Source: Hysterangium stoloniferum (Eukaryota > Basidiomycota > Agaricomycetes > Hysterangiales > Hysterangiaceae). From it: 64,000 nt of DNA. The notes beneath the pieces are model-generated. The model was not told the DNA's origin and searched no databases. It saw only the letters and a list, made by a program, of their open reading frames with translations. The stretch spans positions 186,001 to 250,000 of the forward strand of contig WHVD01000066.1 in the NCBI GenBank assembly GCA_015178975.1, read 5' to 3'. Position numbers and translations under genes: made by a program. This document shows, piece by piece, positions 45,378 through 55,567 of the stretch (positions are counted from its first letter, which is position 1; every line of letters begins with the position of its first letter).

Positions 45378-46659
45378 GTGTAATCCCGCAAATGAAATTG
45401 AGATTACACACAACTCGCGGAGTTTGAACGTTGGGAGTTTGTGTGATCCCCAGTTTCAGTCTGCGGAGTTTATATTCCGCGAGGGGAATATTTTCAAACT
45501 CTGCGAGTTGTGTAATCCGTGTCAGTCTGCGGAGTTTGTATGATCCCCAATTTCAGTCTGCGGAGTTTAAACATATTCCGCGAGTTGTGTGATGCGGATC
45601 TTGGTCTTGATAATTATTATTACAGCGCTTTCCATTACGTAAGGCGCGCGCTAGATTTGTGCGGAAATATTGCTGAAAGTTGCGAACCTCGTAGCTTGCT
45701 CAATAATTGACCAATTGTGTTGTAACTTAATATACGTATTTTAATACTATATATCTAGTATATTATGATGTTATAACTCCAAAATTTGACCTACAGCATG
45801 TTTCCCAAAATTGCAGTCCATTTGAGCTTGCGAACCAATTCATGAGCCAACAAATGTGTCACTCCCAATGAGCTTGTAATATGTTGTTTTATATGTATCT
45901 AGGTAGTAAAAAATGACAGCGCCTGGCTTTTGCTGTCTAAATACCAGCTGCAAACCTGTATGAGGGTAGTTGTATGCATTTACTCGGCAACCTCACTCAC
46001 ATTAGCTCTGACCGCAAAAGCCAGGCGCTGTAATTTTTTACTACCTATATACATGTAAAACAACATATTACGAGCTCATTGGGAGTGACACATCTGTTGG
46101 CTCATGAATTGGTTCGCAAGCTCAAATAGACTGCAATTTTGGGAAACATGCTGTAGGTCAAATTTTGGAGTTATAACATCATAATATACTATATATATAG
46201 TATTACAATACGTATATTAAGTTACAAGACAATTGGTCACTTATTGAGCAAGCTACGAGGTTCGCAACTTTCAGCAATATTTCCGCGCAAATCTAGCGCG
46301 CGCCTTACGTAATGCAAAGCGCTGTAAAACCGGGAGCTTTTTGTGTCCTCGATTTCAATCTGCTGAGTTTAAACATGTTCTGCGAGTTGTGTAAATCCTC
46401 GATGTCAGTCTGCGGAGTTTAAAACTATTCCGCAACCGCAGACTGTCATTATTACGAATATGTTTAAACTCCGCAGACTGAAATTGGGGATCATACAAAC
46501 TCCGCAGACTGTCATTGAGGATACTCGCGGAGTTTGAAAATATTCCCCTGACACCTTCGCGGAATATAAACTCCGCAGACTGAAACTGGGGATCACACAA
46601 ACTCCCAACGTTCAAACTCCGCGAGTTGTGTAATCTCAATTTCATCTGCAGGATTACAC
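45378..46659. mobile_element. Foldback element, outer
   Basis: Long inverted repeat: the arm 45378-45605 is matched in reverse complement by 46330-46659. Ends are GTGTAATCC and its inverse, with agtt on both sides (45374-45377 and 46660-46663). The arms contain repeated CAGTCTGCGGAGTTT words. No coding capacity. A second foldback (45622-46325) sits in its centre. Confidence 0.8.
45622..46325. mobile_element. Foldback element, inner (MITE-like)
   Basis: 704 bp with about 315-bp arms; ends ACAGCGCTTTCCATTACG and CGTAATGCAAAGCGCTGT. The inner edges of the arms carry a second related pair (CAGCGCCTGGCTTTT/AAAAGCCAGGCGCTG) around a spacer of about 65 bp. No frame of note. A clear target duplication was not seen. 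Confidence 0.85.
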
Positions 46660-47283
46660 AGTTTTCCTGACCAAAGTCATTTGATCAAAAAATAAGGGAA
46701 ATCTTTTATATTTCTCCATGTGACCTTGGTGACCCAGGATCATCTGATTTGTTGCCGAAAAGGGCGCTCGAGTGATGACCTTGCCGTAGTCTCTCTCTCA
46801 GGACGACGATCAAGAGAAAGGGACCTCCAGTGATGATACGCGCAAAACAGCATCGGTTTGACCGAGAGCCCACCTGCACCCAAGAGATCATCATGAATTG
46901 TGTCACTCGTCGGAAGAAAGCGTAAATTGTTTCCGATGCCCTCTGATGGTATTCAGCAACTGCCATGTCCCATGCTGAATTGTGGGAACTATTGACCGCT
47001 GTATCTGGTGGGCCACACGGATCAACTAGACTAGCTTGCATTACCAGTGCCACAGAGTATTACGTTAGGCTGGTATATGCACCAATGCTACCAAGCTGAA
47101 GTGTCGGTAGGTACGAAGAGCCGTCGTCGCGAGTCGCTTGAAGCTCGGGTCAGTGACAATCCGTACTAAATGCCGATTTTTTGGTGAAACCAGGCATGTA
47201 CATAGATAAATAGAATACAGTACTGGTGAGAAATTTTTCTGGGGTAGTAGCATAGTTCGAGACACAGCGTCTTTGAACCTCAT
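46660..47283 (-). CDS. Block T conserved reading frames, copy 1 (unknown)
   Basis: Two minus-strand frames, 47283-47065 (MRFKDAVSRTMLLPQKNFSP...) and 47053-46706 (MALVMQASLVDPCGPPDTAV... SETIYAFFRRVTQFMMISW), recur at 59401-58865 with the same order and high identity, and the first also at 50434. They could be exons of one gene: a GTACATG..TTTAG interval (about 47165-47200) has splice-like ends. The product is not recognised. It points away from the zinc-finger gene downstream of module P, i.e. a divergent pair. Confidence 0.45.
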
Positions 47284-47299
47284 ATTGGTTTTCGGGAGC

Positions 47300-47690
47300 G
47301 TTCGGTATTGATTGCAGCTTGATCTTTATCAGACTTCATCTATGCGAACCTCCACTTAGATAGCTCTCGTGGTGCCTCGACACGGCCATCTTCGTTACAA
47401 AGGTTATTCTGTACTCTTTAAACGGCCACTACGAACGGGGTCTTGCACACGTGCCAGCCCAATCTGTGATCTGTATAGTCGTCGATCGATAAAATTATCG
47501 ACGTTTCAATTCCCAGGTACCTTAACTTCAGTGCCGGCAAAGTTTGATCTGGGAGCAAGCAACCATTGAAGAACATGACATCGAAAAACCTATAATAATA
47601 CAGACTTCATCTCATTGGAGTCTCCATACAGCTCAGTGTTCCATCCCCAGCCTTCCCTCTTACACAAAAACCCTATCTGTTTACTCGTCT
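47300..47690 (+). promoter_or_regulatory. Upstream module P before zinc-finger copy Z1
   Basis: Contains GATCGATAAAATTATCGACG, GGTACCTTAACTTCAGTGCC and CCTATAATAATACAGAC about 95 bp before the start codon. It lies between the divergent block-T frame and the zinc-finger gene, so it is the likely shared promoter. Confidence 0.6.
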
Positions 47691-47693
47691 GCC

Positions 47694-47967
47694 ATGTCCC
47701 ATGACTCCGAATCAGATAGGAAGCCCTACAAATGCCCGCATCCTAATTGTGACTGGAAGTTCACAAGACTGGTGCATCAGGTTTGTGCATCCTGATGCGG
47801 ACATTCGGTGACTCGATTTGATTCGGGATCTGCAGACGCGTCATTTACGCACCCATAGCGGGGAACGACCCTTTGCATGTTCGTACACCGACTGCAACTC
47901 GAGATTCGCTCGTAACGACGAATTGAAACGACATATACGTCTTATTCGCGAATGGGATAATTCCGGG
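47694..47967 (+). pseudogene. CreA/Mig1-like zinc-finger gene Z1, truncated
   Basis: Exon 1 (47694-47780: [19 protein letters not shown] ...) and exon 2 (47836-47967) are collinear with the open copies at 49461 and 59826. Finger 1 has RLVHQ where the others have RLEHQ, and the last histidine of finger 2 is replaced by arginine (RLIRE for RLIHE), so one zinc ligand is lost. Behind exon 2 the gene is replaced by block S. The 55-bp intron 47781-47835 keeps its GT and CTGCAG ends. Confidence 0.8.
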
Positions 47968-47977
47968 GTAATTCTTT

Positions 47978-48600
47978 ATAAATGGATTCCGTATGCCCTC
48001 TTCTCCTTCCCTTTCTCCCCAGCAAACTGAAATATAAACACAGTATCGTCAATACCCTCCCCTCCGGCGATCCCCCCATCGGCGGCAATGTCCCACAGCC
48101 AAAACCAATCAAGCCGCAGCGACCGCAGCCCCTCAACCCCCAACCCCCACAACCCCCAACCACAACAGAGGCCGGCCAAAAGATGGCCGCTACAGCCACC
48201 GCTCCTCCACCTATGTATTAATGTTGATGCACTGTGCGCTACAATTTTGCTGCATACATCACGCTCTTCTGCTGATAGGCGACATTAGATGGCGCGGTCG
48301 GATGCGCTTAGCTAGTTGTGGTGTCAGTGATTATGTCGTTCGTGCTTATGAAATTATATTGTGTTATTATTGTACACGGAGTCCGAAGGACTCTGGAGGA
48401 GAGAAGCGGTTAGCTTCTGTGAGCTAAATGCGAGTGATACCATAATGGATGGCAAAACTTCAGGAAGGTAACAAAGGGAGATGGTTTCAAGGCGGTGGGA
48501 GGGACAGTCGAATTAAAAGGACTTTTGTAGGAAGGTTGGGGGAACACGGGGAGACTCTAATGGGATGAAGTCCGTATTATTATAGGTTTTTCGAAATTAG
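47978..48600. other. Block S copy 2 and inverted S/P piece
   Basis: 47978-48440 repeats block S (plus). 48445-48550 is the start of S in reverse complement, and 48550-48605 the end of module P in reverse complement. The two S pieces face each other, forming a local head-on junction between zinc-finger copies Z1 and Z2. Confidence 0.6.
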
Positions 48601-48605
48601 GTTCT

Positions 48606-49461
48606 TCAATGGTTGCCCTGTCTCGCAATCTCGGAGAAGCCGGGAAGCTTCGGACGGCGCTCCCTACCGCTATCAGTGGCATACCCATCCTGTTGCTGCA
48701 AAGGCGGTAGTCGAACTGGTGTAAATGGGCGGTTATGGGAAGGTTGCTGGTAATTGATAGGCAATGGCGGATGCATTGGTGCCACGGGCGGCCGCAAGGG
48801 ACTTGGTTGGGCATGGGGATACCGGGAGCTGCTCGCGGGCGGGGGGCCGTATCCAGAATAGGACTGCGACGGGCGATGGCTCATGGATGTCGCTGGCCTA
48901 GTTGGCAATGGTTGTCGTGAAGAGTTCGTGGGCATTCGTTGCGTGTCATGACTGACGGATCGGTTAGTTTATATTTAACCAGACTATTGGGCTAGACATA
49001 CGGGTTTCTATACGGGTCTCTAGCAAATGGTTCTGAGGGACGACGCGAATGGGATCCGCCGGCGTTGTAGACCACTTCATCGGCATCTGCTAGCCCCCCA
49101 TGAGGAGACGGGGAGTCAGAAGGACTCTGCAGGGAGAGAGGCAGTCAGCATCTGTGAGCAAAATATGAATTATCTGTAAAGAATCACCCCAGATTTATCC
49201 CATTCGTGAATCAGACGTATATGTCGTTTCAGCTCGTCGTTACGAGTAAATCTCGCGTTGCAGTCGGTGTACGGACACGCAAAGGGTCGTTCCCCGCTAT
49301 GGGTGCGTAAATGACGTGTCTGCAGATCCCGAATCAAATCGAGCCACCAAATGTCCGCATTTGGATGCACAAACCTGATGCTCTAGTCTTGTGAACTTCC
49401 AATCACAATTAGGATGCGGGCATTTGTAGGGCTTCCTATCTGATTCGGAGTCATGGGACAT
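48606..49461 (-). CDS. CreA/Mig1-like C2H2 zinc-finger protein Z2
   Basis: Spliced gene on the minus strand: exons 49461-49375, 49319-49188, 49126-49002 and 48951-48606 (690 nt, 229 residues), all introns GT..AG of 50-61 nt. Finger 1 is C-x4-C-x12-H-x3-H with RLEHQTR and finger 2 C-x4-C-x12-H-x4-H with RNDELKR, joined by the linker HSGERPFAC. These match the recognition helices of CreA/Mig1 repressors (RLEHQTR, RSDELTR), which bind GC-rich sites in glucose repression. A Ser/Pro-rich tail follows, ending [13 protein letters not shown]. Finger 1 has C-x4-C instead of the usual C-x2-C, and the protein is much shorter than CreA (about 400). The 3' end is cut at a block junction. Target genes are unknown. 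Confidence 0.8.
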
Positions 49462-49489
49462 GGCAGACGAGTAAACAGATAGGGTTTTT

Positions 49490-49694
49490 GTGTAAGAGGG
49501 AAGGTTGGGGATGGAACACTGAGCTGTATGGAGACTCCAATGAGATGAAGTCCGTATTATTATAGGTTTTTGGAAATCATGTCCTTCAATGGTTGCTCCC
49601 AGATCAAACTTTGCCGGCACTGAAGTTAAGGTACCTGGGAATTGAAACGTCGATAATTTTATCGATTATGGCTCTTGGCAAACGACTCTACAGA
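49490..49694 (-). promoter_or_regulatory. Upstream module P of Z2
   Basis: Reverse-complement copy of the module, directly upstream of the Z2 start. It is interrupted by the 550-bp foldback element and resumes at 50245-50430. Confidence 0.65.
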
Positions 49695-50244
49695 CACATC
49701 AGGAGTTACAACATTTAAGGCGGCACTAAGATATTATCTAAACCTGTTTACAAAACTTTAAGTCCTAAAATGGATATGAACTCAGTTATTACTTCAATTT
49801 TAGACATGATCTGAACGTGTTGTTTAGGACACACTTTTACCAGAGTTTTTATTCTAAGTCCAGACAAATGTTTACCCCTTATAAAAACCTCAAGTTTGAA
49901 CATAGGTTTAAAAATAAAATAAAACCCTAAGTTTTGTAATGACCTTAAACTAATTGCCCACTTGGGTGGGTGATGAGTGGGCAATTAGTTTAAGGTCATT
50001 ACAAAACTTAGGGTTTTATTTTATTTTTAAACCTATGTTCAAACTTGAGGTTTTTATAAGGGGTAAACATTTGTCTGGACTTAGAATAAAAACTCTGGTA
50101 AAAGTGTGTCCTAAACAACAAGTTCAGATCATATCTAAAATTGAAGTAATAACTGAGTTCAAATCCATTTTAGGACTTAAAAGTTTTGTAAACAGGTTTA
50201 GATAATATTTTAGTACCGCCTTAAATGTTGTAACTCCTGATGTG
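49695..50244. mobile_element. 550-bp foldback element (near-perfect palindrome)
   Basis: Two arms of about 265 bp separated by roughly 15 bp (centre near 49970). Ends are CACATCAGGAGTTACAAC and its inverse. It sits precisely in module P: aga precedes (49692-49694) and follows (50245-50247), while empty copies at 47470 and 59590 read through. The CAC..GTG ends with a 3-bp duplication recall CACTA-type elements, but the ends lack CACTA proper. The mirrored reading frames in the arms are by-products. Confidence 0.92.
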
Positions 50245-50561
50245 AGATCACAGATTGGGCTGGCACGTGTGCAAGTCCCCGTTCGTAGTGGCAGTTTAAA
50301 GAATACAAAATAACCTTTTCAACGGAGATGGCCATGTAGAGGCACCATGAGAGCTATCTAAGTAGAGGTTCACATAGATGAAGTCTGATAAAGATCAAGC
50401 TGCAATCAATACCAAACACCCCCGAAAACCAATATGAGTTTCAAAGATGCTGTGTCTCGAACTATGCTACTATCCCAGAAAAATTTCTCACCAGTACTGT
50501 ATTCTATTTATCTATGGCACAACCATGCAGAGGAAACGAGTACTTGTATGGTCTGTCTACG
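50245..50561 (+). other. Rest of inverted module P, block-T start and finger-1 fragment
   Basis: 50245-50420 completes the inverted module. 50434-50517 repeats the start of the block-T frame (here MSFKDAVSRTMLLSQKNFSP) in plus orientation. 50518-50561 is a reverse-complement piece of the long-type zinc-finger exon 1 (RPYKYSFPLHGCA read on the minus strand). The join is unlike any other copy and marks a rearrangement breakpoint. Confidence 0.6.
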
Positions 50562-51615
50562 TGTTAAGTTCCCGAACAAAGCTCCACGGATAGTCCTGCA
50601 GAGGTTTCCGGTAACTATTCCGAACACACACTTGCTTCGGGGAATTGTCCCACAGAGTCCCCAGGTAATAGGTCCCGGGAAAGTTCCGGGGATTATTAGT
50701 ACAAGGAACGGTGATATCAGAATAATTACCAGAAAGTATGGTGACTGACTGAGATGGACTTGGCTTCAGCTTATAGGCTGCACCCTCGTACACTCATTCA
50801 GGTGTCCATATTTCGAGCTGACAGAATGCATACAGGAAGATATAGATTCCGGAGTTCCCGTGGGAGTTCCGGGAATCGAGTGTGCAGACAGACAAGAGGA
50901 CTAGAGACTGTTCAAGGATCAAACTTGTTCGGAGGAAAACTAGTTCGAGATTGAAACTGGATTTTAAGTACATGAACATAGCAGACTTATATAGACTGTG
51001 AAATGTAATAATACCAAATCCGGTATTAATGAGAGGCAGAACTATTAAACATAAAATGAAACAAGTAAATACTAAACTGGGAATTAGGGACAGAACGGAA
51101 TGGGAGCGGAGAACGAATCATGACAGATCATTTAACCATAACTGGAGCGGGGCTCAGTTAGAGGGGTTCCGGAAGTCCGGTCGGAGTCCGGTGACTTGGT
51201 GCACAAGATAGTGTCGGGTATAGACAGGCTTGATGTGCAGGAGGTCTGGTGGAGTCTGGTGGGTTTTCCGATGACTGGTGTGTGAGACGCAGAGACAGAT
51301 AACAGGAGCAGGGTTCTATGCTCTGTTAGAGGGGTTCCAGGAGTCCGGTCAGAGTCCGGTGACTGGTACATAAGACACAGAGTGTCGGGTGTATGTAGGG
51401 TGGAGTCCGGAGTCCGGAGGAGTCCGAGGACTGGTGTATGAGACATGGAGGGTTAGGTGCAGACAGGTGGGGTGCGTACAGAGAGTCAGGCATAAACAAG
51501 TTGACATGCGGGCTCCCGTGGGAACTCCGGTTGTTACTATACAATATAGAGGTTCGGGAGCATGTAGGACGGGGTCCGGGGGCCCGGAGGCCGGCGGGTT
51601 TTCCGGTTCCTGACA
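50562..51615 (-). mobile_element. Solo LTR, family E
   Basis: TGTTAAGTTCCCGAAC to GGTTCCTGACA, with flanks ctacg/gtacg (one mismatch). It inserted in the zinc-finger fragment: the sequence beyond 51616 continues as in 55500-55570. It carries the tail block at about 50758-50780 and about three U3 tandem units between 51160 and 51450. CpG-rich, hence young. Confidence 0.88.
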
Positions 51616-51744
51616 GTACGCAACATTTAGCATGGGTGATCATGTGATGAAGCTCACGTGTTTATCATTTTTTTTTCAATACATTTGTATACCACATCGC
51701 ATAATGTAGATACATAGTGGTTGGGAGCAGGTACCCTAATGGTA

Positions 51745-52739
51745 CAGTTGCAGACAATCAAAGTTGGCAAGTTTAATATCTCACAATTGAGAACTTTTGG
51801 CAAGAAACTAATTCCAGCTTTGGATCCAGCTGGTCAAAATATATTGAAAAGCACTTTTCTCATATTTTTCCCATTAGGTTTTAGAGTGGCCAAAATAGGG
51901 TTTAGAACTGCATCAATCAACATCATTGCCATATTAGAAACCTGATGGTGTTGTTTTTGCTTCCTGACCCCATGTGGCAGCACTACCAGTGAGCCCCCTC
52001 CGGTATGCACTCATGAATCACCAGGAATGGTTAATAAACCTCTGGATTACATCAGTAGGGCATGCATTTAGGTAATGGAGGGCGATCTCCTTTGCTTCAG
52101 TGAAATTCTTCTTGGGGACCTCATGGTAACGATATTTGACCCATCCCCAATGCTTAAACAATATATCAGATTTTAACAGCTACATATGAGATATAAGATG
52201 GTTTTAACTTACCATCTCAATTGGATTGAGCTCACAGTGGAACTTGGGTAAAAAAATACATTCATGTTCGGCCTTTTTGATAAGAGACTCGAGCATAGAC
52301 TCTTGGTTCACGAAGTCATCCTGTTTGCTGAGTAGCCGGGCCATGCAGCAATCAGTATTTTCAAATGGGCATACTGGCACACACTTGGTGTGCATTTTGC
52401 GAACATTGAAACCCCACTCAGTAGGTAGCTAAACTTCAAATATATTGTATTGTACTGTTATGCTCAGACAAACCTCAAATATATTTAGTAGAATCATGTT
52501 TGGCTCATAGAAAGCTCTGAATTGCATATTTTTTCAGATTTTTCCTGATTTGTTTTGGGGTGGCTAAAATTTTTGAGGCTGTCTCACTAAATATCTTCGA
52601 AATATGGAAATCGGCTCATTGAAATATCTTCATTACGTCCCAATATACATGTTTTTACAGCTTTTAACTACCCCAAGTGTTTGTGGCAATGTAGAAAAAT
52701 GGGGTAACCAAATTGGCTGACTTTGATTGTCTGCAACTG
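51745..52739 (-). mobile_element. Internally deleted Tc1/mariner-like transposon
   Basis: 995 bp between TA dinucleotides (51743-51744 and 52740-52741), ends CAGTTGCAGACAATCAAAGT and inverse. On the minus strand it keeps the C-terminal end of a DDE transposase (FLPKFHCELNPIEM at about 52215-52250), a GTAAGT..TTTAAG intron (about 52154-52212) and the following exon (WVKYRYHEVPKKNF). The parts with the first two catalytic Asp are missing, so it is non-autonomous. Confidence 0.88.
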
Positions 52740-52799
52740 TAGGTGGATAGGTATGTGGGTCAATTGTAGAGTCACGTGTAAAGGGCCAAAGTCCGCTCA

Positions 52800-53489
52800 G
52801 TTAGAGAATGGGGCAGGGATTGGGCTGCCAAACCCGCACTTGAATGCCTCAGCTCTGGTCCTCACTAGCCCGCCATCACTCAAACTCTCTCCCATCCACA
52901 AGGACTTCCCCGGCTCCCGAGTGCAACACACCCGCCTCATCCAAGCAATCACCGGGCATGGCTTCCTTGGGGAGTACTACTCTCACTTTCTTCCCAACCT
53001 CTCCACTGCCTGCCCATGTGGCTCCGCAGCTCTCCAGACGTGCGAACACATCCTCACCAGCTGCTCCCTCTTTGAAGTACACCACTCCCTCCTGCACAAG
53101 GTCTCGCGTGGACTCGACCTAGCCTTCCTCTTGGGCACGAAGTCGGGGCTCAGGGCGGTTTCTAAGTTCATTTGCCAAACTGCTGCCTTTGCGAAACAGC
53201 CTAACAGACCTCGGAACCCCATTTCGACCCAACCTGGCATGCTTGAAACCACACAGACTCATGACCCACCCTAGAGGCCCCCTCTTGCCACGGACCTCCC
53301 GCTTGACCTATGCCTCCTATCTCCTGGACACAGAAAAGTCTCCTAGCTATTTGTATTTCCTTCGCGTACTTATATCCCCTTCGCATGCTTGTATTATCCT
53401 CTTGTGTCTCTTTCTTTTTGTGCGTACAACCCCCACTTCTCACCTCACACCGAAAACCCAGACTGCTTCCCTCCCACCAAAATCCCTTA
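52800..53489 (+). mobile_element. LINE 3' fragment (Tad1-like)
   Basis: A frame from about 52800 to 53274 shows the end of a fungal LINE ORF2: HTRLIQAITGHGFLGEYY, then a cysteine-histidine motif CPCGSAALQTCEHILTSC, then LLGTKSGLRAVSKF. Such ends follow the RNase H in Tad1-type elements of Agaricomycetes. 5'-truncated, as usual for LINEs. The 3' UTR runs to about 53489, where inverted module P starts at TTAAGGTACC. Confidence 0.8.
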
Positions 53490-54660
53490 AGGTACCTGGG
53501 GATTGAAATGTTGATAATTTTATCGATTATCGCTCTTGGCATACAACTCTACAGATTGTGCTGGCCATATCCAAGTCCCCGTTTGTAGTACCCAAATAAA
53601 AATCGTATAATCGGAGATCACGTTGAGCACACCACTGGAGCTATCTAAGTAGATGCATAGATGAAGTCTAATCTTATGTTTATCATTACGATATCATAAT
53701 AATCAAAAGCACATAAAATACATTGTCATACAATATGTTGGCAGTAACATGTACCATGTACATATGAAAACATGTATGTCGCATTGCAAAACTCTGACAG
53801 CGAACAAAACTTTGAAATTGCCCCAAAGCTTTAACAACAACACACATATATTCAGATATACTTCAACTCATCATGTATCGGTCCGGGCCGGCAATGCAGA
53901 TTTCCATCTAACCTGCCTACCGCTGTCACCATCAATGCTACATCAGCAGCCCCTCAACGCTCCAATGCGCGTCAAGGTTACTTGCCGACATCGTCACCGC
54001 TGCCATCGACAGTGAGCTCACTATTTACCCTGCATTGCATCAGAAAAAATTGAAAATAAATAAATTTCAAGTATATTAAAAGATATGGAGATAAATTGAG
54101 ACTAATTATGGTCCCGGCGAGCTCAGTCGCTTTGGCGGCCGAAACAGTCCGCAAACATAGAATTCATGATAGTATACAAATGATGTTTGATAAAAGTTAT
54201 GGTTAGTATTTTACTGAGAACGACTCTGATCCCGTAATATTGAATGACATCTTGGGCTGTAGTGGCTCGTGTGAACTTAAAATCCCTGTATGAGACTGCT
54301 CCCTACATTCCTGAAGTTGACAACCTTACAGTCGGTTAGTCCCGTCCGTAGTCCAGACAGCATATATCATCTCATTCGGTTGGAAAACCAAAGAGCTATG
54401 AAGTGTGGGTTGACCGGCGTGTATAGGCAGCATGTGGTGCAGACCTGTAGAGAGAACAGCAGGCTCCATAACTGGAAGCGAGTGAAGCACAGCGGTATGA
54501 GATCACCAGTTAGTTCAGTTGAGATGTGTTGGATGTTCTGCATGAAAGGAGGGTCACCAACATGTTACAATCCCGTTCAAATCCTTGTCATTCACATTGC
54601 TAAAATCCTTGTTTGGTCGTGCAAGTTGAATGACAAGTCTCATTCACATGCCAGTGTTTG
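53490..54660 (-). other. Inverted copy of module P and block R
   Basis: 53490-53830 is module P and 53830-54660 block R, both in reverse complement of 43260-44680. Together with the plus-strand arm they form a large interrupted inverted duplication about 9 kb apart. Confidence 0.75.
54326..54469 (-). CDS. Small conserved 47-codon frame, copy 2
   Basis: MEPAVLSTGLHHMLPIHAGQ... ending TTDGTNRL, same start, stop and length as 43607-43750. Most differences are transitions. The match to copy 1 suggests either recent duplication or selection; the two cannot be separated by eye. GTAAGG again overlaps the stop. Confidence 0.4.
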   Translation of the reverse strand: MEPAVLSTGLHHMLPIHAGQPTLHSSLVFQPNEMIYAVWTTDGTNRL

Positions 54661-55399
54661 CAGTCATGAGGTGGAGAAAGATGAAGAGTCTTTGGAAGAT
54701 CAACACACCACTAAAAGATGTCTAATTGCCAAGGTCCAACTGGAATTAAGCTCATAGGGGTCAACAGACATGTGGCAGGTGGTTGATTCCACGGAGAAGT
54801 TGGATGGCATCTCCAGAGAATTGTTAACATGTCACTAAAGATACTTTATTTTCATGCCCAGATTTTGCTACACAGAGTTAATTTATTTCCCAATTATCCC
54901 TCTTTAATACCTCCAGCTTCAATTAATTGTAATTAGTTGTCACCCTACCAGTCCAAAAAAATTAATCTCAAATTCTGGGCATCCAAACCAAAGGTTCAGT
55001 ACAGGTGCATTTGTATTTAAACTGACACTCATGACTTAGAAGAATGACACCAGCCGACAGCCCTCCAATAACTTAATAACTCATGATGAATTCAGGGGCC
55101 ACAGGCTCCATTGCATAAAACATGCTGATGGGGACCATGAGTGAGCCCCAATTTAAACTATGAGTTTTAGGACAATAAAGGAGCAGGAAAGGGTGGAATG
55201 GCGGGAAAAAGAAAATTACTCAAGGGAAGGCTGAGCAATACCTTGAGGGCTGACCATTCAGACAATGGTGGCGAGAGACAAAGGCGGCAAGTGCTGACTC
55301 CACAATGGCAGAGCTTAAAAAGGGGAACATTACAAAGAACACTGGCCTTCAGTCGGAGGTTTTAAGCACGCCACATTTTTTTTGTACAAATCGTAAGCT
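54661..55399. other. No recognisable feature
   Basis: Mixed-composition stretch without convincing frames, repeats or element ends. Confidence 0.4.
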
Positions 55400-55567
55400 A
55401 TTGTCTCACGTATCTGCCCCTGTCTGCCACCATCGGTCTCTTCATCGCCTGTGGTTGCAGCCGGCTTCGCTTTAGACCGCAACATAGATGTTGTTCACCA
55501 AAAGATGATAAACACGTGAGCTTCATCACGTGATCACTCGTGCTAAGGTCGTTAATGTTGCGTAGAC

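Noticed and set aside
49748-50205. Two mirrored frames of about 80 codons
   Set aside because: They are the same sequence read from both arms of the foldback element.
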